64,000 nucleotides of DNA from Pedobacter sp. ok626 (GTDB lineage Bacteria; Bacteroidota; Bacteroidia; Sphingobacteriales; Sphingobacteriaceae). Position numbers and translations under genes: made by a program. The notes under the pieces were generated by a model. That model was not told where the DNA came from. It was given only the letters and a program-made list of their open reading frames with translations, and ran no database searches. The stretch covers positions 124,001-188,000 of the forward strand of contig NZ_FNEX01000004.1 in NCBI RefSeq assembly GCF_900100435.1, in the 5' to 3' direction. This document shows positions 7,180-17,682 of the stretch, in pieces. The first letter of the stretch is position 1, and every line of letters begins with the position of its first letter.

Positions 7180-10100
7180 ATGAATAAAACAGCTAAGCAT
7201 TTTGCCATAATTATTGGATTGTTATTTGCATTTGGCGCAAAAGCTCAGGTAGGAATAGGCACAAGTACTCCAGATGCGAGTGCTCAATTAGAAATTCTTT
7301 CTACATCTAAAGGTTTGCTTATCCCAAGAATGTCATTAGTGCAACGTAATGATATCAACAATCCTGCGAATGGTTTATTGATCTATCAAACAAATGATTC
7401 TCCTGGGTTTTATTTTTATAGCAATGGACAATGGCAAAAGCTAGCCAATAAAAGTGACATTACTTCTGGTGGGGGTGGCACAGCTGGAAATACCATATTA
7501 AGTGGTAATGGCGCACCTGCGGCGGGACTTGGAAATAATGGAGATTTTTATCTGGATCTAACTAAGACCAGTTTATTCGGACCTAAGGTGTCGGGAAGCT
7601 GGCCTTCATCTGGAACGGTATTAATTGGGCCAAAAGGAGATTCAGCAACGCCTGGCGATTTAAGTCTGAGTTTTGATGCAGCTTATAACTTAGGTATTAA
7701 AGGAGGAAATTCAGTAAGTCTTAGCGATCTTAACCAGTCTTTAAGTCTTGCCGGAACGATATTGTCTATATCTGGACCAAGAAACAGTCATGTTGATCTT
7801 TCCGGATTACTTGGCAGTGGCAGTGGGGGAACCGGCGGAATTACCAGTGTTCAACGTGATGCTACTTTAAAAGGTAATGGTACTTTAGCAAGCCCATTGG
7901 GACTTTCGACTACAGGAGTAATTCCTGGAAGATATACAGCTGCAGATATTACGGTGGATGCAAACGGACGAATTACAGACGTAACAAATGGAACACCTGG
8001 TGGGGGTGGAACAGGCAACGGAACTGTAACTTCCTTAAGTGTTAAACCATTAAATGGATTTACAGGAACGGTTGCTAATCCGACAACTACGCCAGAAATT
8101 ACATTGGGTACGCCACTTTTGGGCATTTTAAAAGGAGAAGCTGGGGCACTTAAAGTTGCTACAACTACAGGTACTGGGGATATAGTGTTATCTGATGGCT
8201 CTACGATAAATACCCCTACAATAAACAATCCGATCATTACAGGTACGATTACTGGCGATGGGATCATTCCGGTTGCCAATGGCGGTACAGGTGCCAATAA
8301 TGCTACGGATGCTAAAATAAATTTAGGTCTTGGTAATGTCGAAAATACCAGTGATGCTAATAAGCCTATAAGTACAGCTACTCAAACAGCGTTAGATGCT
8401 AAAGAGGATAAAGCCAATAAAAGTACTGATCTGGTTTTAGATGCCGCTTCAAATGTAAAATATCCAACTGTAAATGCAGTTAAAACATATGTTGATTCAA
8501 AAGCTGGTATTGTAGATGCAACAACTGCGATTAAAGGTAGAATCATGTTGTCGGGCGACCTAGCTGGTACAGCTGACGCTCCGGTTGTAAAAACCGTAGG
8601 AGGTGCAATTGCAAGTGCTATTAAAACAGGGGTTGATTTGGCTAATGCGGCGACCGCTCAAAACATAACCGGAACTATTGTAAAGAGGGATGGGCTTGGA
8701 AATATAGAAGTAGGTACAGTTACAGGAAATTTGAACGGAAATGCGATTACTGCCACTACCGCGGGTTCTGTTAGCGGAACGGTGATGGTGCCAAATGGTG
8801 GAACAGGGATCACTTCTTATACACCAGGAAATTATATCAATGCATTGGACGCCACAACTATGCAGGAGCGTACCCCAGCTCAGGTTAAAACGGATTTAGG
8901 CCTGGACCAGGTAAATAATACTTCTGATGCTGCAAAGCCAGTAAGTACAGCAACCCAGACTGCTTTAGATTTAAAAGAAGATAAGGCTAATAAGATTACA
9001 GATGGTACGTTTTCTGCAAATTCGGATAGCAACTATCCATCGGAAAAAGCAACTAAAACCTATGTAGATAAAAAAGTAAATGATGCTGTTATCGGTGCTG
9101 GCGGTGTTCCGGATGCTACAACAACTATAATCGGTAAGATACAGTTAGCTGGAGATCTGTCAGGTGTTGCTTCAGCACCAACGGTACCAGGATTGGCTTT
9201 GAAAGAGCCATTAATTACGAACCTGCAGGCGGTAAGAGGTGGTACGGGCATGACCAGTTATACAACTGGAAGCTATATTAATGCAGCAAATAGTACGACT
9301 TTACAGCAAAGAACGCCAACACAAGTAAAAGCAGATCTGGGACTGGACAACGTAAATAATGTTAGTGATTTGCTAAAACCAATTAGTACTGCAACACAGG
9401 CTGAGCTAGATAAGAAGATCAATCTTACTGAAAAAGCAGCTGTGAATGGAGTTGCTACATTAGATGGTACTGGAAAAATTCCAGTAGCACAAATTCCAGC
9501 GCTATCCTTTGCTTCTGTTAATGTTTTTAGTACTGAAGCAGCTATGTTGGCTTTAAGCGGTGCGCAGGTAGGTAGTACAGTTATCAGGACCGACATTAGT
9601 AAGAGTTTTGTTTTGGGTGCTACCCCGGCTTCTGTACTCGCTAACTGGAAAGAAATATTAACACCAACGGGTACGGGAGTACAAACGGTGAACGGAGTGG
9701 CCGGGCCTGATGTGGTTTTGACCAAGACAAATTTAGGTTTACCGAATGTTGACAATACCAGTGATATGGGGAAACCTGTCAGCACAGCTACACAGACGGC
9801 TTTAAATCTGAAAGAGGATAAGTTAAATAAAAGTTTAGATATCAGTACTGATGGTGCATCAGACACCAAGTATCCCTCAGTAAAAGCAGTTAAGACTTAT
9901 GTCGATGCTTTATCAGCGGCAGGTTCGCCTGATGCGAGTACTACAGGAAAAGGTATTATAAAATTAGCAGGAGATTTAGGAGGAACAGCTACTTTACCTA
10001 CGGTATTAATGGTTGGTGGTTCTACTGCAAGTAATATTAATGCCGGGGTGGTTCTTGCAAATGCTGCTACTGCTACAAATACACCAAATACTATCGTAAA

Positions 10101-11715
10101 AAGAGATGCTTCAGGTAATTTTGCAGCTGGAACCATTACAGGTAACCTGATCGGAAATGCCTCAAGTGCAACGACCTTAAGCGGAACAGTAGGAGTGGCG
10201 AATGGTGGTACAGGACGTAACTCTTTTGTCGCAAATACTTATTTATATGCTACTGCAACAAACACACTGGGACAAAAAACAGCTACTGAGCTAAAAGCAG
10301 ATTTGTTGCTTGATAAGGTTGATAATACAAGTGATGCATTGAAGCCAATCAGTACAGCCACACAAACTGCGCTGGATGGAAAACAGAACGTTGTAAATAT
10401 CAGTAATAACATTGCTGGTGATGCGGGTTCTACAACAAAGTACCCTTCGGTAAAGGCTATGAAAGACTATGCTGATGGTATGGTATCTGGAGGGGGCTCG
10501 CCTGCTACTACAACTACAAAAGGTATTGTAATGCTTGCCGGTGATTTAAGTAATACTGCTGATGTACCTATGGTAGTGACAGTAGGTGGTTCCGCTGCTG
10601 CTGCTATTAATACGGCTACGGTGGCGGCTAATCTTGCAACAAGTTCTCCAACAGCCAATACGATTGTTAAAAGAGATGCATCAGGTAATTTCTCAGCGAT
10701 GGCTATTACTGCCGGAACTTTTAATGGTGCTTTAACGGGTAACGTAACAGGTACTGCCACCGGTCTTGCAGGTGTTACCGCAAACGGAATTTTAGTTCGG
10801 ACCTCGGCTACTGCGACTACATCGCGCAGCATTGCTGGTACAGCAAATGAGATTACAGTAACGAATGGAGACGGTGTTACAGCTAACCCTACTTTATCAT
10901 TGGCTAGTACAGGTGTTACCGCAGGAAGTTATACCTCAGCTAACGTAACGGTTGATGCGAAGGGAAGAATTACAGCCGTTGCAAATGGATCCGGCGGAGG
11001 CGGTGGTGCTGTAGCCACTAATTTAGGGTATACCTCTTCAGCAACAAATGGTGTGATTACTTCTACTTCAGGGGCCCTGACTGGAACTGCTGCTACTATT
11101 CCTGCAGCTACAACAAGTGTGGCGGGTGTAATGGTTGCGACTGATAAAGCTAAGTTGGAGCAATATCCGGTGGTTGTTGCAGCTGATGCGACAAAGGTTT
11201 TAACGGCTAATGCTGATGGAACTGCTAAATGGGTTGCTCCAGCAGCTGGTGGTGGTAGTGCAGGTGCGTTCAAGACTTACAATCCATCTTCAAATTCTCG
11301 TGTGGTAGTATCTGCTACTGGCGATGGGGTAACGGTTGTAATGAGTGATGGGCCGGTTGCGGGGACAAAGAAATTTACACTTACTATACCCCTGGGAGTA
11401 ACTATTATAAAAGCGAAGTTCAATATAGATAACCCGCTTTTGGGTAAAGCGCCAACAGATAATGCTCCTCAAGTATATTACGATATCAAAGATGAAAATA
11501 TTCCAGATGGGGAGGTGTCAGACCTTACGCAATATCCGTTACCTAGTTTTTTCCTGGTAAAAAGAGACACAGGATTGCCCTCACCTTATTTTAACATGGG
11601 TATACCAAGTAGTGCGTATGCTGCTACTGTTGAATCTTTTGCTAATAAAACAATTAGCCTTAAGCCGGCAACCCAAAGTGCCAATAAGATTTACATACTG
11701 GTTATAACCTTCTAG
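7180..11715 (+). CDS. giant secreted fibre-like repeat protein (1511 aa)
   Basis: A signal peptide (cleavage after about residue 22, ...GAKAQ) is followed by a Bacteroidota surface module, [16 protein letters not shown] with GLLIPRMS and [13 protein letters not shown] (residues ~23-95). The rest is low-complexity Gly/Ser/Thr/Ala-rich sequence with five degenerate repeats of about 130-200 residues. Each begins with a phage-tail-fibre-like motif, L-G-L[22 protein letters not shown] (starts near nt 8317, 8892, 9334, 9729 and 10300). Most then have [13 protein letters not shown] and GGTG segments. The C-terminal ~150 residues look globular. There is no type B sorting domain and no S74 chaperone domain. 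It is the first gene of a four-gene operon (25 nt to the next). I infer a trimeric, extended surface fibre. Confidence 0.7.
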   Translation: MNKTAKHFAIIIGLLFAFGAKAQVGIGTSTPDASAQLEILSTSKGLLIPRMSLVQRNDINNPANGLLIYQTNDSPGFYFYSNGQWQKLANKSDITSGGGGTAGNTILSGNGAPAAGLGNNGDFYLDLTKTSLFGPKVSGSWPSSGTVLIGPKGDSATPGDLSLSFDAAYNLGIKGGNSVSLSDLNQSLSLAGTILSISGPRNSHVDLSGLLGSGSGGTGGITSVQRDATLKGNGTLASPLGLSTTGVIPGRYTAADITVDANGRITDVTNGTPGGGGTGNGTVTSLSVKPLNGFTGTVANPTTTPEITLGTPLLGILKGEAGALKVATTTGTGDIVLSDGSTINTPTINNPIITGTITGDGIIPVANGGTGANNATDAKINLGLGNVENTSDANKPISTATQTALDAKEDKANKSTDLVLDAASNVKYPTVNAVKTYVDSKAGIVDATTAIKGRIMLSGDLAGTADAPVVKTVGGAIASAIKTGVDLANAATAQNITGTIVKRDGLGNIEVGTVTGNLNGNAITATTAGSVSGTVMVPNGGTGITSYTPGNYINALDATTMQERTPAQVKTDLGLDQVNNTSDAAKPVSTATQTALDLKEDKANKITDGTFSANSDSNYPSEKATKTYVDKKVNDAVIGAGGVPDATTTIIGKIQLAGDLSGVASAPTVPGLALKEPLITNLQAVRGGTGMTSYTTGSYINAANSTTLQQRTPTQVKADLGLDNVNNVSDLLKPISTATQAELDKKINLTEKAAVNGVATLDGTGKIPVAQIPALSFASVNVFSTEAAMLALSGAQVGSTVIRTDISKSFVLGATPASVLANWKEILTPTGTGVQTVNGVAGPDVVLTKTNLGLPNVDNTSDMGKPVSTATQTALNLKEDKLNKSLDISTDGASDTKYPSVKAVKTYVDALSAAGSPDASTTGKGIIKLAGDLGGTATLPTVLMVGGSTASNINAGVVLANAATATNTPNTIVKRDASGNFAAGTITGNLIGNASSATTLSGTVGVANGGTGRNSFVANTYLYATATNTLGQKTATELKADLLLDKVDNTSDALKPISTATQTALDGKQNVVNISNNIAGDAGSTTKYPSVKAMKDYADGMVSGGGSPATTTTKGIVMLAGDLSNTADVPMVVTVGGSAAAAINTATVAANLATSSPTANTIVKRDASGNFSAMAITAGTFNGALTGNVTGTATGLAGVTANGILVRTSATATTSRSIAGTANEITVTNGDGVTANPTLSLASTGVTAGSYTSANVTVDAKGRITAVANGSGGGGGAVATNLGYTSSATNGVITSTSGALTGTAATIPAATTSVAGVMVATDKAKLEQYPVVVAADATKVLTANADGTAKWVAPAAGGGSAGAFKTYNPSSNSRVVVSATGDGVTVVMSDGPVAGTKKFTLTIPLGVTIIKAKFNIDNPLLGKAPTDNAPQVYYDIKDENIPDGEVSDLTQYPLPSFFLVKRDTGLPSPYFNMGIPSSAYAATVESFANKTISLKPATQSANKIYILVITF

Positions 11716-11740
11716 TATATTAACCGTGAAGAAGTAAAAA

Positions 11741-14700
11741 ATGAAAATAAACAAGCATATTCTTGTAATTGGTCTCTTAGCATTGATCTCCTTTGCAGGC
11801 ATAGCTCAATCGAAACTGAATGGGAGATTTTACATTAGCGGGGCATCAGAAGTTGCTTCAACTCCTAATTCAGATTATTCGATTGAAGGAACTTTTACCG
11901 ATCTGCTCTACATATATAGTGCTGCCGATATTTTACCGGGAGATATTATTGCTGATTTTGCAGGATTAACTTATAAAATTGATAAAGTAACGAGTATCAG
12001 TGGTAATTTTATTACTGTGGATGCTACTTACCTTGAGGGAGCTCCAAATGAATATGCTACTTATCCTACTTCTTATGCTACAGGTACGCTTTTCCGACCA
12101 ACACCAAATGGTTATAGCCAGTTAACTAATGATCCCGAGTATGTCAATGAGGCTTTAAAAATAGGCGTATTAAACTCTGCTATTCTAAGTATCGATAAAG
12201 ATATCAGAGGATTTAAATCCGGTACAGAAGCTGAAATGCCTCAGACTCCAAAAGCCGGTGATCTTTTTTATAATACTATAGAAAAGAAATTATACGCCTA
12301 TACGGCCGATGGTTGGGTACCTGTTGGTGGAGGAGTAATAGCCAGTGGAACAACTTCTGAATTTCCGAACCCTGCTAAAGCGGGAGAAATGTTCCTGAAT
12401 AAGGATGACAATAAAACTTATATCTATAATGGTGCTTTATGGCTTGAACTTTCTACAAATGGGTCTACCCCAAGTGCTAACATAAATCCTGACCCGACTA
12501 AGGTAAGTGTTAAGGAAGGCGACTTGTTTTATAATATATCAGACCACAAATTGTATGTTTATAATGGTACGGTTTGGATGGCAATTAATAATCTCTTGCG
12601 TAACGGCCAGATCTTCGTTGGTAATGCTTCCAATACACCCGTGTCTGTTGCGTTAACAGGCGATGCAACGATCACTAATATCGGCAAGCTGACCATTCAG
12701 CCGCTTGCTATTACTGACGAGAAACTAGATAAGACAAAAATTCCTTTAAGTGGCTTCGGTATTCCCCTTGATAATGTATCGATGGGTGATGAGGTTACAA
12801 ATTTCAAGATTATAAACCTTGCTAATCCATCGGCGAATACAGATGCGGCAACAAAGGGCTACGTAGACGCATTGGTATCTGCTCCTGGTTCGATGGTTTT
12901 AGCCAATAATAATTTCCTGGTCGGTAACAGTTCCAATAAAGCAATAGGGGTGCTGAAGAGTCTCATTCCTATTAGTGGTTTTGATAAAGCAGGAGCAAAT
13001 GTGTCAATGGGAGGTGGTACACCGGTAACGAACTTCAAGATCACAAATATGGCGGACCCTACTGCTGCACAGGACGCTGCAACTAAGGCTTATGTTGATG
13101 GTAGACAAGTTAATGCTGCAAATATTCTATTACCAACAGGGAATTTCCTGGTGGGAGATATTGCAGGTAAAGCTGTTGTTACGCTAAAAAATACAGTATC
13201 ATTAACCGGTTTTGCTGCGCCTACCGCGGATATTGCTGCAGGTGGTTTTAAGATTACTGGTCTTGCAAATCCAGTGGATGCCCAGGATGCTGCTACCAAA
13301 GGTTATATCGATACCAAAACATTTGACCCTGCTAGTATTAACCTGGGAACTGATCTTTTTATGATTGGTAATGCTACCGGAAAAGCTGCGGGGGTTGCAA
13401 AAAATACCATCTCATTGAGTGGTTTCAAAGACCCTATTGCTGACCTTTCGCTGGCAGGCTTTTTATTAACAAACATAGGCACGCCGTTAGCGGAAACAGA
13501 TGCTACAAATAAAAAGTATGTTGACGGTCTTTTTAGCTCCCCTTCTTCCATATTAGCTTTGCCTATTGGAAATCTATTTGTTGGTAACAGTACAGGGAAA
13601 GCAACAGCTACGCCGAAAATTCAGGTGCCATTGAGTGGTTTTGGTAAAGCGATTGAGAATGTGAATATGGGGGATGCAGTAAACCAATTCAATATCAGTT
13701 TTCTAAAGGACCCAGTTTTTGATCAGGATGCAGCCACAAAGAATTATGTAGACAGCAAGCTATCGACACCTGGAGTAATAACCTTATCAACAGGCCATAT
13801 TTTTGTCGGCGATGCCTCTAATAAAGCAAATGGTGTACTTAAAAGAGATGTGCCAGTAAGTGATTTCGGTACTGCAATAGCAGATGTGGTAATGGGCGAC
13901 GGAACAACTAATTTTAAAATTACCAGTCTTGCAGATCCTGCTGCTGATCAGGATGCTGCAACAAAAAAATATGTGGATTCTAAATCTTCGAAAACACCAA
14001 CAGGCCCAACTGCACCAACTGGCGCAAAACCTGGTGATACTTATTACAATACTACCGAAGATCGCTTGTATGTTTATAATGGTACTACTTGGGTACCGGT
14101 TGATAATAAACTTTCTGATGGTTACTTATTTGTTGGAAGTCCAGCAGGTATTGCCGTGTCTACCCCAAAAAATGTAGTTCCTTTAAGTGGCTTTGGTTCT
14201 GCCCAGGGAGATGTAGCAATGGGTAATTTCAAGCTGATTAATCTTGCCGAGCCAACTCTAGATCAAGATGCCGCTACTAAAAAGTATGTAGATGCGGGTG
14301 TTACTGCTGCCTCAGCTGCAGGTAAAGATAATTTGGGTAACCACCTGGCTACAGAAAATATTAAACTTTCCATAAACTCGATCAGCAATGACGGTGGAAC
14401 TAACAAAGGCTTGAGTTTCGACACACAGGGAAATGCAAGTTTAGGACAAGATCTAACCATAAACGGAAACTTGTATACGCCATCAGATAGAAACCTGAAA
14501 ACACACATTGAAACCTTAACTACTGTTCTGCAAAAAATTAATCAGATCAGAGGGGTGAGTTTTGAATATAAAGATCAAACTAAATATGCGACAGGTGTAA
14601 AAATAGGAGTGATTGCTCAGGAGCTTCAAAAGGTATACCCAGAGATGGTGATGAAAGGTAAAGATGGCTTTTTAAAAGTAGACTATACTCAACTAACGGG

Positions 14701-14809
14701 GATGTTGATCCAGGCAGTGAAAGAACAACAGAAGGAGATTGAGGGATTGAAGAGCCGCATGGATAAACAACAGGAACAAATCAACAGCATCCTCAAAAAA
14801 ATGCAATAA
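11741..14809 (+). CDS. secreted tail-fibre-like protein with C-terminal S74 chaperone domain
   Basis: A 1022-residue protein with a signal peptide (...ISFAGIAQ). Four short modules of the type GDLFYN...KLYVYNGTVW occur at residues ~165-290 and ~765-790. Seven repeats of about 75 residues follow the pattern FLVGN...KA...LSGF...MG...FKI-x-x-L-A-D-P...QDAATKKYVD, a motif well known from phage tail fibres. The end carries a peptidase S74/intramolecular chaperone domain (about 910-1000) beginning SDRNLK, with Ser915 and Lys920 spaced as in the known Ser-Lys dyad, then GVIAQELQKVYPEMV. A coiled coil (QQKEIEGLKSRMDKQQEQIN) closes it. Such domains drive trimerisation and then cleave themselves off. 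Operon position between the larger fibre and the T9SS cargo suggests surface assembly. Confidence 0.8.
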   Translation: MKINKHILVIGLLALISFAGIAQSKLNGRFYISGASEVASTPNSDYSIEGTFTDLLYIYSAADILPGDIIADFAGLTYKIDKVTSISGNFITVDATYLEGAPNEYATYPTSYATGTLFRPTPNGYSQLTNDPEYVNEALKIGVLNSAILSIDKDIRGFKSGTEAEMPQTPKAGDLFYNTIEKKLYAYTADGWVPVGGGVIASGTTSEFPNPAKAGEMFLNKDDNKTYIYNGALWLELSTNGSTPSANINPDPTKVSVKEGDLFYNISDHKLYVYNGTVWMAINNLLRNGQIFVGNASNTPVSVALTGDATITNIGKLTIQPLAITDEKLDKTKIPLSGFGIPLDNVSMGDEVTNFKIINLANPSANTDAATKGYVDALVSAPGSMVLANNNFLVGNSSNKAIGVLKSLIPISGFDKAGANVSMGGGTPVTNFKITNMADPTAAQDAATKAYVDGRQVNAANILLPTGNFLVGDIAGKAVVTLKNTVSLTGFAAPTADIAAGGFKITGLANPVDAQDAATKGYIDTKTFDPASINLGTDLFMIGNATGKAAGVAKNTISLSGFKDPIADLSLAGFLLTNIGTPLAETDATNKKYVDGLFSSPSSILALPIGNLFVGNSTGKATATPKIQVPLSGFGKAIENVNMGDAVNQFNISFLKDPVFDQDAATKNYVDSKLSTPGVITLSTGHIFVGDASNKANGVLKRDVPVSDFGTAIADVVMGDGTTNFKITSLADPAADQDAATKKYVDSKSSKTPTGPTAPTGAKPGDTYYNTTEDRLYVYNGTTWVPVDNKLSDGYLFVGSPAGIAVSTPKNVVPLSGFGSAQGDVAMGNFKLINLAEPTLDQDAATKKYVDAGVTAASAAGKDNLGNHLATENIKLSINSISNDGGTNKGLSFDTQGNASLGQDLTINGNLYTPSDRNLKTHIETLTTVLQKINQIRGVSFEYKDQTKYATGVKIGVIAQELQKVYPEMVMKGKDGFLKVDYTQLTGMLIQAVKEQQKEIEGLKSRMDKQQEQINSILKKMQ

Positions 14810-14830
14810 CTAATGAAATAGCCGGTAGTG

Positions 14831-15619
14831 ATGAATAATAAAATGATACAATTAGGAAAAATGAAAAAACTTGTCGCATCTGTCGCTATTGGATTTTTGC
14901 TGTTTATCAGTCCTGGTTTGAAGGCTCAGCTGAAAGTGGGGCCTGAAGGAATCTTTGTCCAACCTGGAACGGTATTTTATACCGAAGGGCTTACGCTTGT
15001 TCCTGCTGCGGAATGGGGGATGAACAACCTGTTGATTACTAAACAAGCGCAAACTGTGATCTGGCCTAAGTTCAATAGCATTCAGCGAATATATCGTTTC
15101 AGTAGGCCAACGAGTTTCCTTGGGGAGCTTGCCTTGAATTATGAAGATGTTGAGCTCAATGGGAATGAAGGGAAAAACCTGGTATTGGCTTATTCCAAAG
15201 CGCCAAGTAATAACTATAAGGATTATACACTAGTCAAAGAAAGTGCGGCTAATCCGGATGAGCGATATGTTGGTCAGCTTTTTACAGATAAGATTACTTT
15301 GTCGGATTTGACGGCAGTAACCTTGGAAATTCCAAGTAAGGAAGCTTATTCAGATCTGATCGCTAACAATATGATTACGCCGAATGGTGATGGTGTAAAT
15401 GATACCTGGATTGTTAAAAACATCCATTTGTATCCTAATAATGAATTGAAGATTTACGACCGTGAAGGAAGGATAGTTTTCAGTATGATTGGTTATGACA
15501 ATACCTGGGGTGGTACATTTAATGGAAATGCACTTCCCGAAGATAGCTATTACTATGTCCTATATTTCGATTCAGGAAAAGCTAAAAGGTCAGGATTTAT
15601 CTCTATAGTAAGGGAATAG
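14831..15619 (+). CDS. small T9SS cargo with type B (gliding motility-type) C-terminal domain
   Basis: About 262 residues. A signal peptide (KKLVASVAIGFLLFISPGLKAQ) is followed by a ~150-residue domain I do not recognise. Then comes a complete type B sorting domain (residues ~178-262) with ITPNGDGVNDTWIVKNI, YPNNELKIYDREGRIVF, YDNTWGG and SYYYVLYF. This domain directs export through the type IX secretion system. ATG at 14831 follows a GTG at 14828; an ATG at 14861 preceded by TTAGGA is an alternative. It starts 21 nt after the S74 fibre gene and ends 4 nt before a PorP/SprF gene. The small size and the position suggest a linker or anchor for the fibres rather than an enzyme. Confidence 0.85.
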   Translation: MNNKMIQLGKMKKLVASVAIGFLLFISPGLKAQLKVGPEGIFVQPGTVFYTEGLTLVPAAEWGMNNLLITKQAQTVIWPKFNSIQRIYRFSRPTSFLGELALNYEDVELNGNEGKNLVLAYSKAPSNNYKDYTLVKESAANPDERYVGQLFTDKITLSDLTAVTLEIPSKEAYSDLIANNMITPNGDGVNDTWIVKNIHLYPNNELKIYDREGRIVFSMIGYDNTWGGTFNGNALPEDSYYYVLYFDSGKAKRSGFISIVRE

Positions 15620-15623
15620 TAAA

Positions 15624-16541
15624 ATGAAAGGATTGAATATGAAAAATAGAGTTAATAAGGCACTATTTGCTGCATTGGGAGTTTTAAGTGGATTAGGAAT
15701 AGCATTCCCACTATCGGCCCAAATCAGACCCTTAGGTACCCAGTATTATGAAAATCAATATCTGAGTAATCCTGCATTTGCAGGGATGGATAAGGGCTTG
15801 AACGTGAATCTTAGTTACCGTAATCAATGGAGAAGTATAGAAGGTTCGCCGGTTACGATGGCAGTGAGTGGCGATTATCAGCGCGATAAAGTGGGGATGG
15901 GCCTGCTGATCTATAATGATAAAGCCGGACTGATTGGACGTACCCGGGTAATGGGAAGTTATGCTTACCACCTGCCATTAAATGGAGAAAACAAGAACTT
16001 GCATTTTGGTCTTTCACTAGGGGTGATGAAAGAAAGCTTGGATAACAACAAGATTATTGCTGAGCCAGATGATATTTTGGCGCAACGTTTTAACGAACGT
16101 AAGCCTTATATTGATGGTGATTTTGGTATTGCCTATACGAATGATCGTTTTACCATCCAGGGTGCATTGCCTAACCTGTCTAAATTTTTGCAGAAAGATC
16201 CGCTGGTTACTATAGATGGACATACCTACTTTGCGGCGATGTCTTACAAAATTGGCTCTGCTCTGGATATTGTATCTATAGAGCCTAAAGTGAGTTTCAG
16301 AGGAGCAAAAGACATTGAAAGTATTTGGGATGTGGGTACAAACCTAAAGCTTGAAAACAACATCCTTAATTTTATGGGTATGTTTCGTAGTGATAAGAGC
16401 TCTGTTTTTGGCGTAGGCGTTAATTATGATAAATACTTTATCCAGTGTTTTTATACCAGTCAACTGGCAGGAGATAGGATGCGTACTGGAGGAGATTTTG
16501 AGGTCAACTTAAAAATTAACCTTTTTAAGGACCCTAAGTAA
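15624..16541 (+). CDS. PorP/SprF family T9SS outer-membrane protein
   Basis: A 305-residue protein with a signal peptide ending ...FPLSAQ and the PorP/SprF hallmark YYENQYLSNPAFAGMDKG, then NLSYRNQW, GMGLLIYNDKAGLIGRTRV and SYAYHL. The remainder is a predicted outer-membrane beta barrel. SprF-type proteins are needed for secretion or surface attachment of type B cargo in Flavobacterium gliding systems. The pairing here with a type B cargo 4 nt upstream fits that role. It resembles the second PorP/SprF protein of this window (41439-42344): both share RFNER...DGDFG-x-AYT and IQGA/VQGA segments. Confidence 0.9.
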   Translation: MKGLNMKNRVNKALFAALGVLSGLGIAFPLSAQIRPLGTQYYENQYLSNPAFAGMDKGLNVNLSYRNQWRSIEGSPVTMAVSGDYQRDKVGMGLLIYNDKAGLIGRTRVMGSYAYHLPLNGENKNLHFGLSLGVMKESLDNNKIIAEPDDILAQRFNERKPYIDGDFGIAYTNDRFTIQGALPNLSKFLQKDPLVTIDGHTYFAAMSYKIGSALDIVSIEPKVSFRGAKDIESIWDVGTNLKLENNILNFMGMFRSDKSSVFGVGVNYDKYFIQCFYTSQLAGDRMRTGGDFEVNLKINLFKDPK

Positions 16542-16545
16542 AACG

Positions 16546-16752
16546 ATGAAAACTAAATTACTGATATTTTTATTTTCCATTATTGCTTTTGGCGTTTTTG
16601 CGCAAGTTAAAGACAAACCAAAAGAATTTGTTTCAGGGTATGTGGATAGTTTGTATTCTGAAATCTTAAATGAAGACAGGATCATGCAACGGTTACCCAC
16701 CAAGCTATCTTTAATGCTTTTCGCATTTTATATCCCAAGAAATAGTTTGTAG
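16546..16752 (+). pseudogene. internally deleted remnant of a secreted alpha/beta-hydrolase (esterase-like)
   Basis: The open frame (68 residues) begins with a good signal peptide (MKTKLLIFLFSIIAFGVFAQ) and VDSLYSEILNEDR, which resembles the N-terminus of putative esterases of the IroE/esterase D type, where ILNEDR leads into the first strand. After this, the frame turns into nonsense (IMQRLPTKLS). In the next frame, 16680-16745 reads DHATVTHQAIFNAFRIL and ends in a stop, which looks like the last helix of the same family. So the gene seems to have lost its middle, fusing N- and C-terminal ends out of frame near 16680. It starts 4 nt after the PorP/SprF gene. The family guess is tentative; that it is a remnant is more certain. 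Confidence 0.5.
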
Positions 16753-16782
16753 AGATTTAAAATAGATTATCAGTTTTTGTAG

Positions 16783-17682
16783 TTATAAGGATTTTATTTC
16801 TTCAACAGAGAGATCAGTTAATTCCGAGATTTCATCAAGAGATATCCCTTTTATTTTTAATTTAAGCGCCATTTCCACTGCTTTTTTATGCTTACCCTCA
16901 TTGACGCCTTCTTTTTTTGCGTAATTGAGTGCGCTATTATTGTCACGTTGCATTTTTAAGCTTTGCTGATACTCGTTCATCTCTTCAGGTGTTAGGTTGG
17001 CAACTTCTGCTAGCTCGAATATTTTTTCATATTCTTCCCTTCCCCTCAAAGATATTGGAATTTCATCTAATCTTTTTAAATTATTTAGGATATACAACCA
17101 TTCATCGAGTTCATTTTCCAGCTGGCCTTCATTTTTCTTAAACTTAGGCATCTCGATGAAAATATAGCCCATTTTCGGATAGAATTCTTTGTTGGTATTA
17201 ATTTCCGTCAAACGGACATCGTGTATATAATGGTCCGGATGGCTATCATCAAACTTAAAATTCATAATAGCCAGGAAGTAGATTTCCGGCAATAGGTAAT
17301 CCCAGTCGGCAATTACACCAACGCCCTGCTCCTGGATCAAATTAGCCATGTAAAAAATGCTTCTGTCTTTAAAATTGTCGACTTTTGCTTTCTGCATTTC
17401 AATGATGAATTTTTCGCCCTTATCACTAGTGCAATACAAATCAAAAATGGTTTTCCGATAATCTTTTCCTGAGCCTTTGTATTCAGTATTATTGTATTGA
17501 ATGTCAGTAATTACCTTTCTTCCTTTGAAAACTCCGTTCAGAAATTTAATCAAGAAGTCGCGATTTGGCCCTTTGCCAAAAATGTGTTTAAACCCAAAAT
17601 CGCTGTAAGGGTCGATAAAGCGAGTCAGTTGGTTATTATCTATCGGAGGAAAATTGGTGGTCGTAGTACTTTGTTCTAGCAT
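16783..17682 (-). CDS. Rpn family recombination-promoting nuclease / putative transposase
   Basis: A 299-residue protein of the Rpn/PD-(D/E)XK nuclease family. The start FIDPYSDFGFKHIFGKGPNRDFLIKFLNGV is diagnostic. The nuclease motif follows (D...FDLYCTSDKGEKFIIEMQKAK, with D/E-x-K in IEMQKAK). The tail has MALKLKIKGISLDEISELTDLSVEEI, the repeated helix motif typical of the family. These proteins cut DNA and promote RecA-independent recombination; they are not classical insertion sequences. I saw no terminal inverted repeats around the gene. It lies next to a decayed gene, consistent with a plastic site. Confidence 0.9.
   Translation of the reverse strand: MLEQSTTTTNFPPIDNNQLTRFIDPYSDFGFKHIFGKGPNRDFLIKFLNGVFKGRKVITDIQYNNTEYKGSGKDYRKTIFDLYCTSDKGEKFIIEMQKAKVDNFKDRSIFYMANLIQEQGVGVIADWDYLLPEIYFLAIMNFKFDDSHPDHYIHDVRLTEINTNKEFYPKMGYIFIEMPKFKKNEGQLENELDEWLYILNNLKRLDEIPISLRGREEYEKIFELAEVANLTPEEMNEYQQSLKMQRDNNSALNYAKKEGVNEGKHKKAVEMALKLKIKGISLDEISELTDLSVEEIKSL

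Noticed and set aside
8300-10500. CRISPR-like or satellite DNA repeats
   Set aside because: The repetition is at protein level inside one open frame. The units are 130-200 codons long and diverged, with no constant short repeat/spacer structure.
7851-11273. Long open frames on the opposite strand of the fibre gene (up to 198 codons)
   Set aside because: They are by-products of the Ala/Gly/Thr/Val-rich codon repetition. Their translations are low-complexity Val/Pro/Ala mixtures without domains or start signals.
7180-14809. Prophage tail-fibre genes
   Set aside because: The repeats look phage-like, but no other phage genes are present, both proteins have signal peptides, and the operon partners are T9SS components.
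16783-17682. Insertion sequence around the Rpn gene
   Set aside because: No terminal inverted repeats or target duplications could be seen, and Rpn proteins commonly occur as single genes.
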